From Flammeovirga sp. EKP202 (lineage in GTDB: Bacteria; Bacteroidota; Bacteroidia; Cytophagales; Flammeovirgaceae), in contig NZ_JACVVP010000071.1 of assembly GCF_014534745.1 (NCBI RefSeq), forward strand, positions 1 through 35,661: a DNA stretch of 35,661 bases. The letters run 5' to 3'. The translations under genes and the position numbers were made by a program. Of this stretch, positions 1 through 8,160 are shown piece by piece (position 1 is the stretch's first letter; the number at the start of each line of letters is the position of its first letter). The notes beneath the pieces were generated by a model that saw only the letters and a list, made by a program, of their open reading frames with translations, was not told the DNA's origin and ran no database searches.

Positions 1-113
1 ATCTTTTCATAGAATAAAGATCGACTTTAAATCAAATAATGAAAAATCAAAATTTTAAAAGAGCGAAAGCTCAGTTAGATAATTTTGAATTTGTACTTAT
101 ATCATAAATACAC

Positions 114-155
114 AAGCCTAACAATGACACTCTATAAAAATGCAATGTTAGGCTT
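114..155. terminator. Inverted repeat, probable terminator
   Basis: Ten bases at 114-123 (AAGCCTAACA) pair perfectly with 146-155, leaving a 22-base loop. A T-rich tail (TTTTG) follows on the plus strand; on the minus strand the tail is weak. It lies just beyond the stop of the minus-strand radical SAM gene and could end that transcript, or a plus-strand transcript starting left of or near the window edge. A TAATTTTG (-7-like) sits at 80-87, but no -33 element is visible at the right distance. Its stem core GCCTAACA also occurs in the tRNA terminator at 35472-35502. Confidence 0.5.
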
Positions 156-181
156 TTGTCTAATATGAAAAGTCAAATAGA

Positions 182-2377
182 TTACAATCTTATTATAAGT
201 AATCCATTTTCTCTTAAAGTTCTCCAAGCTTCACTTTCTGTAAAATCAATAAATGAGAATCCGGTTTCCTCTTCAAAAGCTTCAGCTATTTCTTCTACTT
301 TTAAAAACCCTTCTTCATTATATATACTGAAAGATTCAATGTTATTCGCTACCCATTCCGCTAAAATAGGATGACATTCAATTTCTAAATCTTCTTTTTT
401 ATTAATGAAAATAAGTTGACCAAAATCTTCTTCTTCTTCAATTTCTAACATCGGAGCTTTACCCAACCAAATTAATGAGTGTTTTGAAAGTTCATGATCT
501 TCTTTTGCTGTTTCAGCTAAATAATCTTCGATCAAATTAGGTGCTAAAGAAGTAGAAGAAGTGGAGAAATTAAACCATCGATGAACCGGCAAATCTAATT
601 CAACACCATGCATATAATTAAAGATAGATGCTTTTAATCCCTCACTAAATCGGGTATGTTTAGCACCTGTAGGATCTTTATGCGGAAGGTCATTCCATGC
701 AAATCCTTCAAACTCAAAATCTTTTTGTTCCACTTGATATACCTCTGGATCCAAACCAACAGGAGCGTGTGCGGTCATGGCAAATTGATGCCAAAATCCT
801 GAGTGTAAACAGTGATTACTGAACATTTGACGTACTACCTCCAAAGAATCAATTGTTTCTTGAGTGGTTTGTGTTGGGAAACCATACATCAAATAGGCAT
901 GTACCATAATACCTGCTTCACTAAAAGCCCTAGTCACTTGTGCCGCTTGCTTTACTGAAACGCCTTTTTTCATCAATTGAAGTAAACGATCAGAAGCCAC
1001 CTCTATTCCACCTGACACGGCTACACAACCTGAAAGCTCCAACAATTTACATAAGTCGGGTGTAAATGTTTTTTCAAATCTAATATTTCCCCACCAAGTA
1101 ATTTTTGTTCCTCTTCTAATCAATTCTATAGCAATATCTCGTAGTGCTAGAGGAGGAGCCGCTTCATCCACAAAGTGAAAGCCTGTCTGCCCTGTTTCTG
1201 CTACAATTCTCTCTATTCTATCAACAATCATACTTGCAGGAGCTGGGTCATACCTTCCTATATAATCTAAAGAAATATCACAGAAAGTACATTTTTTCCA
1301 ATAACAACCATGTGCTACAGTCAGTTTATTCCAACGACCATCATTCCAAAGTCGGTGCATAGGGTTAGCCACATCAATCACTGATAGATATTGATCTAAA
1401 AGAAGATCAGAATAATCAGGAGTGCCTATTTCTGCGTGTGGTATAACACTTTGAATTTTTTGATCAATAAATTGCAACGCTCCTTCTTCATTGATTAAAT
1501 AAGTACGTTGTAGTTGCTGAGTAGAAATTTTACCTTCTAAATACTTTAGTAGATTGATTAAAGGTCCTTCACCATCATCTAAAGTGATAAAATCAAGATA
1601 CTGGAAAACCCTTTGATCTTGGAGGGATCGTAATTCAGTATTGGGGTAACCTCCACCCATTGCTACCTTGATGGAAGAATGATTCTCTTTGATATACTTC
1701 CCACATTTTAAGGCTCCATAAAGGTTACCTGGAAAAGGTACTGTAAGTGCAACGAGGTCAGGTTGGACCAATTGAATCTTTTCTTCAAGAATTTCCAAAA
1801 GCCATTCATCCAAAATATGAGAAGGCTGATGCAAAGCATCTTCAATAGGTGAAAAATTAGTTGCTGACATAGCTATTCGTTCAGCATATCGGCTAAAACC
1901 AAAATCTTCGGTAATGGCTTCAATAATAAAATCTCCTAAATCTTCCAGATAGAGCGTTGCTAAATACCTGGCTTTATCATTAATGCCCATTGTACCAAAA
2001 GTCCAATCCACATTATTGACTTGCTGGAATCTTTTAGCTCTTGGAAGAAAATTATCTTGACAAATACTATGTGCCAGTGTATTATCTTTATTTTGAAGAA
2101 ATCGAACAACAGGTGCAATCGTTTCAAGGTAATCATCTTGAAGCATAAAAATCCTCTGAACGTTATCCGAACAATCACTAATTACTTCCTCAGCTTCATC
2201 AAATAAAGCGGAAAGACCTTCTTCACTAAATATTTTTAAGACCAATTCTAACCCCAAATCTACTTGAAAGGCATCGATATTTTTTTCTCTCAAAAAACCT
2301 TTAAGGTAAGCAGTAGCCGGATAAGGAGTGTTTAATTGTGTGAGTGGCGGGGTAACTAATAATGTTTTTATAGACAT
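182..2377 (-). CDS. B12-binding-domain radical SAM protein
   Basis: This 731-residue protein looks like a cobalamin-dependent radical SAM enzyme, a family that uses a 4Fe-4S cluster, S-adenosylmethionine and often B12 for methylation or other radical reactions. The N-terminal half contains a B12-binding-like region (LVALTVPFPGNLYGALKCGK, then a GGGYPNTE segment). The radical SAM core begins at the cysteine cluster C358-YWKK-C363-TF-C366, followed by D367 and an IGRYDP segment. The spacing is CX4CX2C, one residue longer than the usual CX3CX2C. The later segments HFVDEAAPP, SGGIEVASDRLL and HAYLMYGFPTQT fit the barrel. The substrate cannot be read from sequence. It is transcribed alone. The ATG at 2377 is followed directly by a typical N-terminus (MSIKTLLVTPPLTQLN), as in other proteins of this class. 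Confidence 0.85.
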   Translation of the reverse strand: MSIKTLLVTPPLTQLNTPYPATAYLKGFLREKNIDAFQVDLGLELVLKIFSEEGLSALFDEAEEVISDCSDNVQRIFMLQDDYLETIAPVVRFLQNKDNTLAHSICQDNFLPRAKRFQQVNNVDWTFGTMGINDKARYLATLYLEDLGDFIIEAITEDFGFSRYAERIAMSATNFSPIEDALHQPSHILDEWLLEILEEKIQLVQPDLVALTVPFPGNLYGALKCGKYIKENHSSIKVAMGGGYPNTELRSLQDQRVFQYLDFITLDDGEGPLINLLKYLEGKISTQQLQRTYLINEEGALQFIDQKIQSVIPHAEIGTPDYSDLLLDQYLSVIDVANPMHRLWNDGRWNKLTVAHGCYWKKCTFCDISLDYIGRYDPAPASMIVDRIERIVAETGQTGFHFVDEAAPPLALRDIAIELIRRGTKITWWGNIRFEKTFTPDLCKLLELSGCVAVSGGIEVASDRLLQLMKKGVSVKQAAQVTRAFSEAGIMVHAYLMYGFPTQTTQETIDSLEVVRQMFSNHCLHSGFWHQFAMTAHAPVGLDPEVYQVEQKDFEFEGFAWNDLPHKDPTGAKHTRFSEGLKASIFNYMHGVELDLPVHRWFNFSTSSTSLAPNLIEDYLAETAKEDHELSKHSLIWLGKAPMLEIEEEEDFGQLIFINKKEDLEIECHPILAEWVANNIESFSIYNEEGFLKVEEIAEAFEEETGFSFIDFTESEAWRTLRENGLLIIRL

Positions 2378-2449
2378 CTATGAGTGATCTAATGATTTCA
2401 TATGAGAGTATATCAAGTTGAATACAAACAACTCAATATAAACAGAAAA

Positions 2450-2467
2450 AGGCACTCAAAGGTGCCT
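2450..2467 (-). terminator. Small hairpin terminator downstream of the DUF4296 gene
   Basis: AGGCAC at 2450-2455 pairs with GTGCCT at 2462-2467 around a six-base loop. Read on the minus strand, the hairpin is followed by TTTTTC. It lies between the DUF4296 gene and the radical SAM gene, about 170 bases beyond the DUF4296 stop, so it may separate the two transcripts. Confidence 0.4.
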
Positions 2468-2633
2468 AAAACCTTCTTCAACTTAAGATACTTAAAAAAG
2501 GCCTTGAAAAGGAGATTACACAAGATTATACCCCACATTGATGAGTTATAATTTTATAGCATCTCCTATATATGTTTTACAAAATACTCTAACCCTCACT
2601 AAAGAAGTGGAGAACTAGATTATTTAGCTTTAA

Positions 2634-3005
2634 TTATTTTTTTGACTTATCAGCTGAATCTTTAGCTAATTCTTCTTTCTTTGCTTTTAACTTTTCCACT
2701 ACCTCTTTTTGGATTTCTGCAGCAGCAGTCACATCCTCTTTTAAGTAGTAAGCATAGCTATTGTTGAAAGTAGTAGAGTCAACACTATTTTTAGAGTAAA
2801 CTCCAGCTTCCAATTTTTGGTAGGCGTTCATCGCTTGATCTTTAGGAAGATGTTGCGTTGACACAGTTGCCTCAGCTTTATAGAGATCTATTAATACTTC
2901 AACCATTTTATCCTTTGGTAATAAATCCGCCGGAGCTTGTGGTTTTTCAGGACCGCAACTAACAAGTAAAAGTCCTAATGCGAGTACATTAAATATTCTT
3001 TTCAT
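2634..3005 (-). CDS. DUF4296 domain lipoprotein
   Basis: A 123-residue exported protein. The N-terminus is a lipoprotein signal: K2 and R3, a hydrophobic stretch, then LLVSC with the lipidated cysteine at residue 17 and glycine after it, so it should be anchored in the envelope facing the periplasm. The mature part starts with a Pro-rich linker and then DKMVEVLIDLYKAEATV, which resembles the opening of the DUF4296 family, small Bacteroidota lipoproteins of unknown function. The C-terminus is a Lys/Glu-rich helix ending in KSKK. I use the ATG at 3005; the reading frame extends to a TTG at 3023, but that would place six extra residues in front of the signal peptide. It is divergent from the DUF58 operon. 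Confidence 0.75.
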   Translation of the reverse strand: MKRIFNVLALGLLLVSCGPEKPQAPADLLPKDKMVEVLIDLYKAEATVSTQHLPKDQAMNAYQKLEAGVYSKNSVDSTTFNNSYAYYLKEDVTAAAEIQKEVVEKLKAKKEELAKDSADKSKK

Positions 3006-3098
3006 AAAGGCAAAAATACCCAAAGTGTTTAAATGCAGGAATCATATTTTGTTACCACAGCCAAAATTGTGGTTAAATAGTGTTAAATGAGCTTTCAA

Positions 3099-3131
3099 GT
3101 TGCTCACAACAATATGGTTGAACTAAATTTG
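3099..3131 (+). promoter_or_regulatory. Bacteroidota-type promoter for the DUF58-PBP2 operon
   Basis: A TTG at 3100-3102 is followed after 21 bases by TAAATTTG at 3124-3131, matching the -33/-7 consensus of this phylum (TTG or TTTG, then TAnnTTTG). Transcription would begin near 3138, so the first usable start is the ATG at 3177 and not the in-frame ATG at 3087, which lies upstream of the promoter. Confidence 0.55.
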
Positions 3132-3176
3132 GTAACTCGGAAAAGAGAAAATGTTAAGAAGAAACACCGAATTGTA

Positions 3177-4049
3177 ATGAAAGAACTGCTCAAAAAGCTA
3201 AGACGCTACGAAATTCGTATCAGAAAAGCGATCGACTCGCACATGCAAGGCGATTACCACTCTGTATTCAAAGGGTCAGGTTTGGAGTTCGATGATGTGA
3301 GGTTGTATCAATACGGAGACGACATCCGACATATAGATTGGAATGTAAGTGCAAAGGGACATGGAACTTTTGTCAAAACATTTAAGGAAGAAAAAGAACA
3401 AAGTGTTTTCTTTGTAGTGGACGTAAGTGCCTCTCAAGATATTGGTAAGCAGGGAAGGAAAAAAATAGATATCTCCAAAGAAATAACAGGTGTATTATCT
3501 TTATCAGCCATTAAAGAAGCAAGTTCAGTAGGACTGTTATGTTTCTCTGATGACAAGGAAAGATACATGAAGCCTAATAAAGGTCAGAAACATGCTTATC
3601 AGCTATTTGGTGAGTTGTTTAGACTAAAGCCAAGATCACCTAAAACAAATATCGGCAGAGCTTTAGGACAAGCTTTGGCAATGCTGAAACGAAAAACAAT
3701 TGTCATTGTCATTTCTGACTTTGTAGACGAAGGATATGAAAGACATTTGAAAGCATTGTGTAGAAAGCATGATTTGATTGTGATTCATGTTGGAGATGAT
3801 AGAGAAACCACTTTCCCTAGAATTGGTATTGCTCCTCTTTTTGATAAAGAAGCCGGCAAAACGATTTGGGTCAATACTTCTTCAAAACAGTTCAGAGATC
3901 GTTTGGATAAGTTTTATGCTAAAAACCGAATTGCTCTGAGTGATTTGATTAGAAGAAATGGTGGAAATTATCTCTTTGTCAATGCACAAGAAGATTATGT
4001 GCCTAAACTGGTCAACTTGTTTAAAATCAGAAATACAGCAAAAAAATAA
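3177..4049 (+). CDS. DUF58 domain protein of the Bat/MoxR-associated type
   Basis: A 290-residue cytoplasmic protein of the DUF58 family, a vWA-like fold usually encoded between a MoxR AAA+ ATPase and BatA-type VWA proteins. The family signature is clear: YHSVFKGSGLEFDDVR, then YGDDIRHIDWNVSAK, then FFVVDVSASQDIG as the vWA-like strand with DxSxS, and later IVIVISDFVDEGYE. These MoxR-DUF58-VWA systems are thought to act as chaperones or activators for envelope or metalloprotein assembly; the precise role here is unknown. I start at 3177 because MKELLKKLRRYEIRIR matches the usual family N-terminus and a promoter at 3099-3131 lies downstream of the longer start at 3087. It is first in an operon with 17-25 base gaps. 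No moxR is found upstream, where one would be expected. Confidence 0.85.
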   Translation: MKELLKKLRRYEIRIRKAIDSHMQGDYHSVFKGSGLEFDDVRLYQYGDDIRHIDWNVSAKGHGTFVKTFKEEKEQSVFFVVDVSASQDIGKQGRKKIDISKEITGVLSLSAIKEASSVGLLCFSDDKERYMKPNKGQKHAYQLFGELFRLKPRSPKTNIGRALGQALAMLKRKTIVIVISDFVDEGYERHLKALCRKHDLIVIHVGDDRETTFPRIGIAPLFDKEAGKTIWVNTSSKQFRDRLDKFYAKNRIALSDLIRRNGGNYLFVNAQEDYVPKLVNLFKIRNTAKK

Positions 4050-4066
4050 ATATTGAGTGACTGATA

Positions 4067-4987
4067 ATGCGTATTCTAATGAATAAAATTTTAACTAATA
4101 TACTTTTTATCACATTCATACTCACAGCAAATGTAGTGGTAGGACAACAGGAAGAAAGCCTTCCTTATGGTCGATTCAATACAGATAGTATCATGTTGGG
4201 AGAAGAGGTAAAATATACCCTTCGCTTTGAACATCCTGCTGATGCAGAAATATTATTTCCGGACTCGACCTACAATTTCGCTCCCTTTGAACTGTTAGAT
4301 AAAACCTATTTTCCTACGAGAACAATCAATGATATCAGTGTGGATTGCGTAGAATATACTTTATCTACTTATGATATTGATTCAGTTTATGAATTAGGTT
4401 TACCCGTTTGGATTTATACACAAGGAGAAAAAGATTCTATTTTTGCTAATTTAGATGGTATCTTTTTTAAAGATTTGATTCAGGTAATGCCTGATTCTGC
4501 TCAGCTTTATGCTACGGTAGATTACATGCCAGTTAGTCAAGAATTCAACTATCCTTACCTATTGATTTTTATTGGTATTTTAATAGTTATTGGCTTAGTC
4601 GTTGTCATTGGTTTTGGTGGAAAAATCAAAGAATATTACAGAAAGAAAAAGCTTCAAAAACGATACAATCAATTCTTACAGGATTATGGTTCTCACCTAG
4701 TGGATGAAATGACCGTCAACAATGTAGAAGAATCTGTGGTAATTTGGAAGTCATTTATGGCATCTGCGGTTGCAATACCTATTCAAGCCATGACTTCAAA
4801 AGAAGCCGGACAGGCACTACATTCTAAAGAGTTAGAAGGGCAATTAAAAGTACTAGATAGAGTAATCTATGCTGGACAAGGTGAAGAGGAAGCAAAAGCA
4901 ATCCTTGAGGGACTAAAAGAATGGGCAAAGCAAGGGCAAGAATATGCTATGACGAAGCCTGAAGGAGCATTTGTTTTTAAGAAATAG
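4067..4987 (+). CDS. Signal-peptide, single-span membrane protein of the Bat operon
   Basis: A 306-residue protein with an N-terminal signal peptide (about 1-27, ending in VVVGQ), an extracytoplasmic beta-rich region (about 28-160), one membrane span (about 164-184, FNYPYLLIFIGILIVIGLVV), then a basic stretch KIKEYYRKKKLQKR and a mainly helical cytoplasmic tail. The position between DUF58 and the VWA gene, together with this topology, matches the BatD/DUF4381-like membrane partners of MoxR systems; I infer a role as a membrane scaffold. The sequence gives no catalytic motif. An in-frame ATG at 4079 would give a slightly shorter signal peptide. The gene starts 17 bases after DUF58 and ends 24 bases before the VWA gene, so co-transcription is very likely. 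Confidence 0.7.
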   Translation: MRILMNKILTNILFITFILTANVVVGQQEESLPYGRFNTDSIMLGEEVKYTLRFEHPADAEILFPDSTYNFAPFELLDKTYFPTRTINDISVDCVEYTLSTYDIDSVYELGLPVWIYTQGEKDSIFANLDGIFFKDLIQVMPDSAQLYATVDYMPVSQEFNYPYLLIFIGILIVIGLVVVIGFGGKIKEYYRKKKLQKRYNQFLQDYGSHLVDEMTVNNVEESVVIWKSFMASAVAIPIQAMTSKEAGQALHSKELEGQLKVLDRVIYAGQGEEEAKAILEGLKEWAKQGQEYAMTKPEGAFVFKK

Positions 4988-5011
4988 AAAAGATTAAGTA
5001 CTAAGACAATC

Positions 5012-6046
5012 ATGTACGAAAATATATTATCATTAGATTGGTTTACACCTGCAGTTCTAAAAGGGTATGATTGGGGAAATATTATTTTCTTATACGGGAT
5101 TTTAGGTATACCATTCCTCTTTTTATTGAGATGGTTATTTCGCTATAGAGTACGTCAGAAATTAGATGTCGCTTTGCCAGAAGGACATTTAAAAGCTGAT
5201 TGGAGTACTTTATTACGTTTTTTACCTCCTTTGATTCTTTCTATTGCAATGGCGTTGATGTTGATTGCATTAGCAAGGCCTCAAAAAACCAATGAACAAG
5301 TGGAACAATGGACAGAAGGTATTGACATTATGTTGATATTGGATATTTCTCATTCCATGAAAATTGAAGATTTTGTACCCAATAGAATGGAGGCGGCTAA
5401 GAAAGTAGCAACTCGTTTTATTGATGGTAGAATTCAAGATAGAATTGGGTTGGTTATTTTCTCAGGTGAAGCCATTTCTTACGCCCCTTTAACAACGGAT
5501 TACAGCTTATTGAAAAACTTGATCAGAGATATTAATTTTGATATGATCAAAGAGCCAGGTACTGCAATTGGGTCTGCATTGGGTGTTGCCATAAACCGTA
5601 TGAGAGAATCAGAAACAAAGTCTAAAGTAGCCATTTTACTGTCAGATGGTGAAAATACGGCAGGTAGTATTGATCCTAAAACAGCCGCTGAATTGGCTTA
5701 TGGTTACGGTGTAAAAGTGTATGCAATTGGTGTAGGAAAAGAGGGTAGAGTACCTTATGGAACAGATATGTTTGGTAGACCTAGATATATTGAGCAACAT
5801 TTGGACGAAACAGCCCTAAGAGAAATTGCAAAAATTGGTAAAGGAAAGTATTTTAGAGCTACGAATAATAAGGCTTTAACAGCAATCTTTGATCAAATTG
5901 ATCAATACGAAAAAGCTGAAATCAAAGAAACAAGATATAAGGACACGAAAGATTTTTACTACATCTATTTAGTTTGGGGTATTGCTTTCTTCCTAATATG
6001 GATGGCTTTGAAGAGCACATTCCTTACAAATGCTTTAGAAGACTAA
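5012..6046 (+). CDS. batA: BatA-like VWA domain membrane protein
   Basis: A 344-residue inner-membrane protein with a von Willebrand A domain. Hydrophobic segments lie at about 26-45 and 68-88, the VWA domain follows at about 104-300, and a last span is at about 316-334. The metal-ion site (MIDAS) is intact: D111-I-S113-H-S115, a PLTTDYSLL segment supplying threonine, and LLSDGENTAG supplying the aspartate. The region AIGVGKEGRVPYG...YIEQHLDE and the C-terminal span are typical of BatA from the Bacteroides aerotolerance (bat) operon. It should display the VWA domain between two membrane anchors and bind a partner through a divalent cation. Unlike full bat operons, no second VWA gene (batB) or TPR gene (batC) follows; the next gene, 18 bases on, encodes PBP2. 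Confidence 0.85.
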   Translation: MYENILSLDWFTPAVLKGYDWGNIIFLYGILGIPFLFLLRWLFRYRVRQKLDVALPEGHLKADWSTLLRFLPPLILSIAMALMLIALARPQKTNEQVEQWTEGIDIMLILDISHSMKIEDFVPNRMEAAKKVATRFIDGRIQDRIGLVIFSGEAISYAPLTTDYSLLKNLIRDINFDMIKEPGTAIGSALGVAINRMRESETKSKVAILLSDGENTAGSIDPKTAAELAYGYGVKVYAIGVGKEGRVPYGTDMFGRPRYIEQHLDETALREIAKIGKGKYFRATNNKALTAIFDQIDQYEKAEIKETRYKDTKDFYYIYLVWGIAFFLIWMALKSTFLTNALED

Positions 6047-6064
6047 GAAGAACGAAGGGGAAGA

Positions 6065-8011
6065 ATGGAAATAAGACGTTGGCACATCATCATTGGCTTT
6101 TCTGTACTATTTATCACTTACGCGATAGTATTATTGAATATTCAGGTATTCAGTAAGAGCTACAAAACAAGAGCGGAAGCCAATATCGTAGAAAGAGTAG
6201 TAGAATATCCATTACGTGGTATGATTTACGATCGTAATGGAAAGCTATTAGCATCAAATGCAGCAGTATTTGATATTATGATTGTGCCTAAATATTTTAA
6301 ACTTGCTCCCGAAGATTCATTGGAATTAGCGGATATGCTGGATTATACTATTGAAGAGTTCAGAGATAATATCACTAAAGCCAAAAGATATTCATGGTAC
6401 AAGCCTTCCACTTTCAAAAAGCAATTAACTGAACAGGAATACGCTAAAATTCAAGATAGAATTATAGCTTACAAAGGCTTAAGTGTTCAAGCAAGAACAA
6501 TCCGTTCCTATCCCCATAAAAGCTTAGCCAATGCACTTGGTTATGTAAAAGAGGTTTCAAAGTCATTTCTAGATAAAGATACAGCCAACTATTATCAAAG
6601 CGGTGACCTTATCGGTAAAAGTGGTGTAGAAAAATATTACGAAGAACAGTTACGTGGTCAACGTGGTGTAAGCTACATCATGAAAAACGTAAAAGGGGTC
6701 ACGAAAGGTAAATTTGAGGATGGAAAGTTTGATACTATCCCAAGAGTTGGAGCAACTTTAACTTCTTCCATTGACCTTGATTTACAAGCTTATGGTGAAC
6801 AGCTAATGAGAAGAAAAAAAGGTGCTATCGTGGCGATTGATCCAAGTACTGGTGAAATTTTAGCAATGATTTCAGCTCCCTCTTATGACCCAAATGAGTT
6901 GACTGGAGAAGGAAAGAGAGTTTCTAAAATCTATAGTGAATTATCAAGAAGTGAAGATAAACCTCTTTTCAATAGAGCCATGCAATCCCGTTATCCTCCT
7001 GGATCTACGTTTAAGACCGTTATGGCAATGATTGGATTACAGAATAGGGCAATAGATACCTTGACAACTTATTTTAGCTGTAACAAACACCTTGTGGGTT
7101 GTCATGACCATAAATCTCCCTTAAATGTAGCAGGCTCAATTATCAACTCTTGTAACCCTTGGTATTATCAGGAAATTCGTAGAATGCTCAATGACGAAGG
7201 TAAACGTTATGAGACCTCAGATCTTTTACGTAAAACCTTAGATGAGTGGAAAGAAGAGGTAATGGAATACGGTTTAGGACGTAAGCTTGGAGTAGATATG
7301 CCTTATGAAAAAGGTGGTCTTGTGCCTAGTTCTAGATTATATGATAGAATCTATAAAGGTGGTGGTTGGAAAATCAGTACAATTCATTCCATCAGTATCG
7401 GTCAGGGTGAAGTGTTAGCCATGCCTATCCAACTTGCCAATTTAGGAGCAATCATCGCAAACCGAGGTTATTACTACACTCCTCATATCATTAAAGATAT
7501 TGGGGGAGAAGGACCATTACCTGAATATAAAGAGAAACACAAGGTAAACGTAAAGCCAGAATACGTTGATCATATTGCTAGAGCAATGTCTGAAGTACCT
7601 CGTATTGGTACAGCAAGAAGAGCGTATAGCCCTGAGATTGTTATTTGCGGTAAAACAGGTACAGCTCAAAATCCTCATGGTGAAGATCACTCTATCTTTA
7701 TGGGTTTTGCCCCTTTATATAATCCTAAAATTGCCATTGCTGTATATGTTGAAAATGCAGGTTTTGGTGGTACATGGGCAGCACCTATTGCCAGCTTGAT
7801 GATGGAAAAATACGTCAATGGGGAAACAAAAAGAGGCTACCTTGAAAAATATGTGGATAGCGTTGACTTGATTCAGAGAGAAAAAGATAGAAAGGAAAAA
7901 GAACGTCTTCTTAAAGAACGTAGAGAAAAAGCGAAAGCAAAAAGAATCGAGCTTCAGAAGAAAAGAGCAAAACAAGATTCTATCAAAGTTACTACTTCGC
8001 CTGAGGCCTAG
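6065..8011 (+). CDS. mrdA: Penicillin-binding protein 2, peptidoglycan transpeptidase
   Basis: A 648-residue class B penicillin-binding protein that cross-links peptidoglycan stem peptides during cell elongation, working with RodA. One N-terminal span (about 8-28) anchors it; the dimerisation/pedestal domain covers about 40-230 (RGMIYDRNGKLLASN, then SLANALGYVKEV); the transpeptidase domain covers about 250-610. The three catalytic motifs are present: S314-T-F-K317 in PPGSTFK, S362-C-N364, and K530-T-G in CGKTGTAQ. A lysine-rich tail of about 40 residues follows. The gene starts 18 bases after the VWA gene with GAAGGGGAAGA before the ATG. Usual neighbours mreB/C/D and rodA are absent, so PBP2 appears to be expressed with the Bat-like genes. 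A terminator at 8053-8087 closes the operon. Confidence 0.93.
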   Translation: MEIRRWHIIIGFSVLFITYAIVLLNIQVFSKSYKTRAEANIVERVVEYPLRGMIYDRNGKLLASNAAVFDIMIVPKYFKLAPEDSLELADMLDYTIEEFRDNITKAKRYSWYKPSTFKKQLTEQEYAKIQDRIIAYKGLSVQARTIRSYPHKSLANALGYVKEVSKSFLDKDTANYYQSGDLIGKSGVEKYYEEQLRGQRGVSYIMKNVKGVTKGKFEDGKFDTIPRVGATLTSSIDLDLQAYGEQLMRRKKGAIVAIDPSTGEILAMISAPSYDPNELTGEGKRVSKIYSELSRSEDKPLFNRAMQSRYPPGSTFKTVMAMIGLQNRAIDTLTTYFSCNKHLVGCHDHKSPLNVAGSIINSCNPWYYQEIRRMLNDEGKRYETSDLLRKTLDEWKEEVMEYGLGRKLGVDMPYEKGGLVPSSRLYDRIYKGGGWKISTIHSISIGQGEVLAMPIQLANLGAIIANRGYYYTPHIIKDIGGEGPLPEYKEKHKVNVKPEYVDHIARAMSEVPRIGTARRAYSPEIVICGKTGTAQNPHGEDHSIFMGFAPLYNPKIAIAVYVENAGFGGTWAAPIASLMMEKYVNGETKRGYLEKYVDSVDLIQREKDRKEKERLLKERREKAKAKRIELQKKRAKQDSIKVTTSPEA

Positions 8012-8052
8012 ATTTAAAAAAATATCACTGTTCTTATTTAAAAGAATAGGAG

Positions 8053-8087
8053 AGAGCATAATTTGAAAAGAGTTATGCTCTTTTTTT
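8053..8087 (+). terminator. Rho-independent terminator of the DUF58-PBP2 operon
   Basis: AGAGCATAA at 8053-8061 pairs with TTATGCTCT at 8073-8081, and a run of T follows directly. It lies 42 bases after the PBP2 stop on the same strand. Confidence 0.85.
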
Positions 8088-8092
8088 GTACT

Positions 8093-8139
8093 AAAAAACA
8101 CCACCATAAATACTCCTTGAAAGTACCTATGGTGGTGTT
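8093..8139 (-). terminator. Rho-independent terminator of the dihydroorotase-like gene
   Basis: Twelve bases at 8097-8108 (AACACCACCATA) pair perfectly with 8128-8139, with an inner TACT/AGTA pairing in the loop. On the minus strand a T run (complement of 8093-8098) follows. It lies just beyond the stop of the minus-strand gene, back to back with the PBP2 terminator. Confidence 0.85.
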
Positions 8140-8160
8140 CAATCTATTCTAAAAAAGGAA

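Noticed and set aside
67-79. AGCTCAGTTAGA, resembling a tRNA D arm near the left edge
   Set aside because: No acceptor, anticodon or T arm follows, so it is a short chance match.
3087-3176. A longer start for the DUF58 protein
   Set aside because: The extra 30 residues do not match the family and the best promoter lies inside this stretch.
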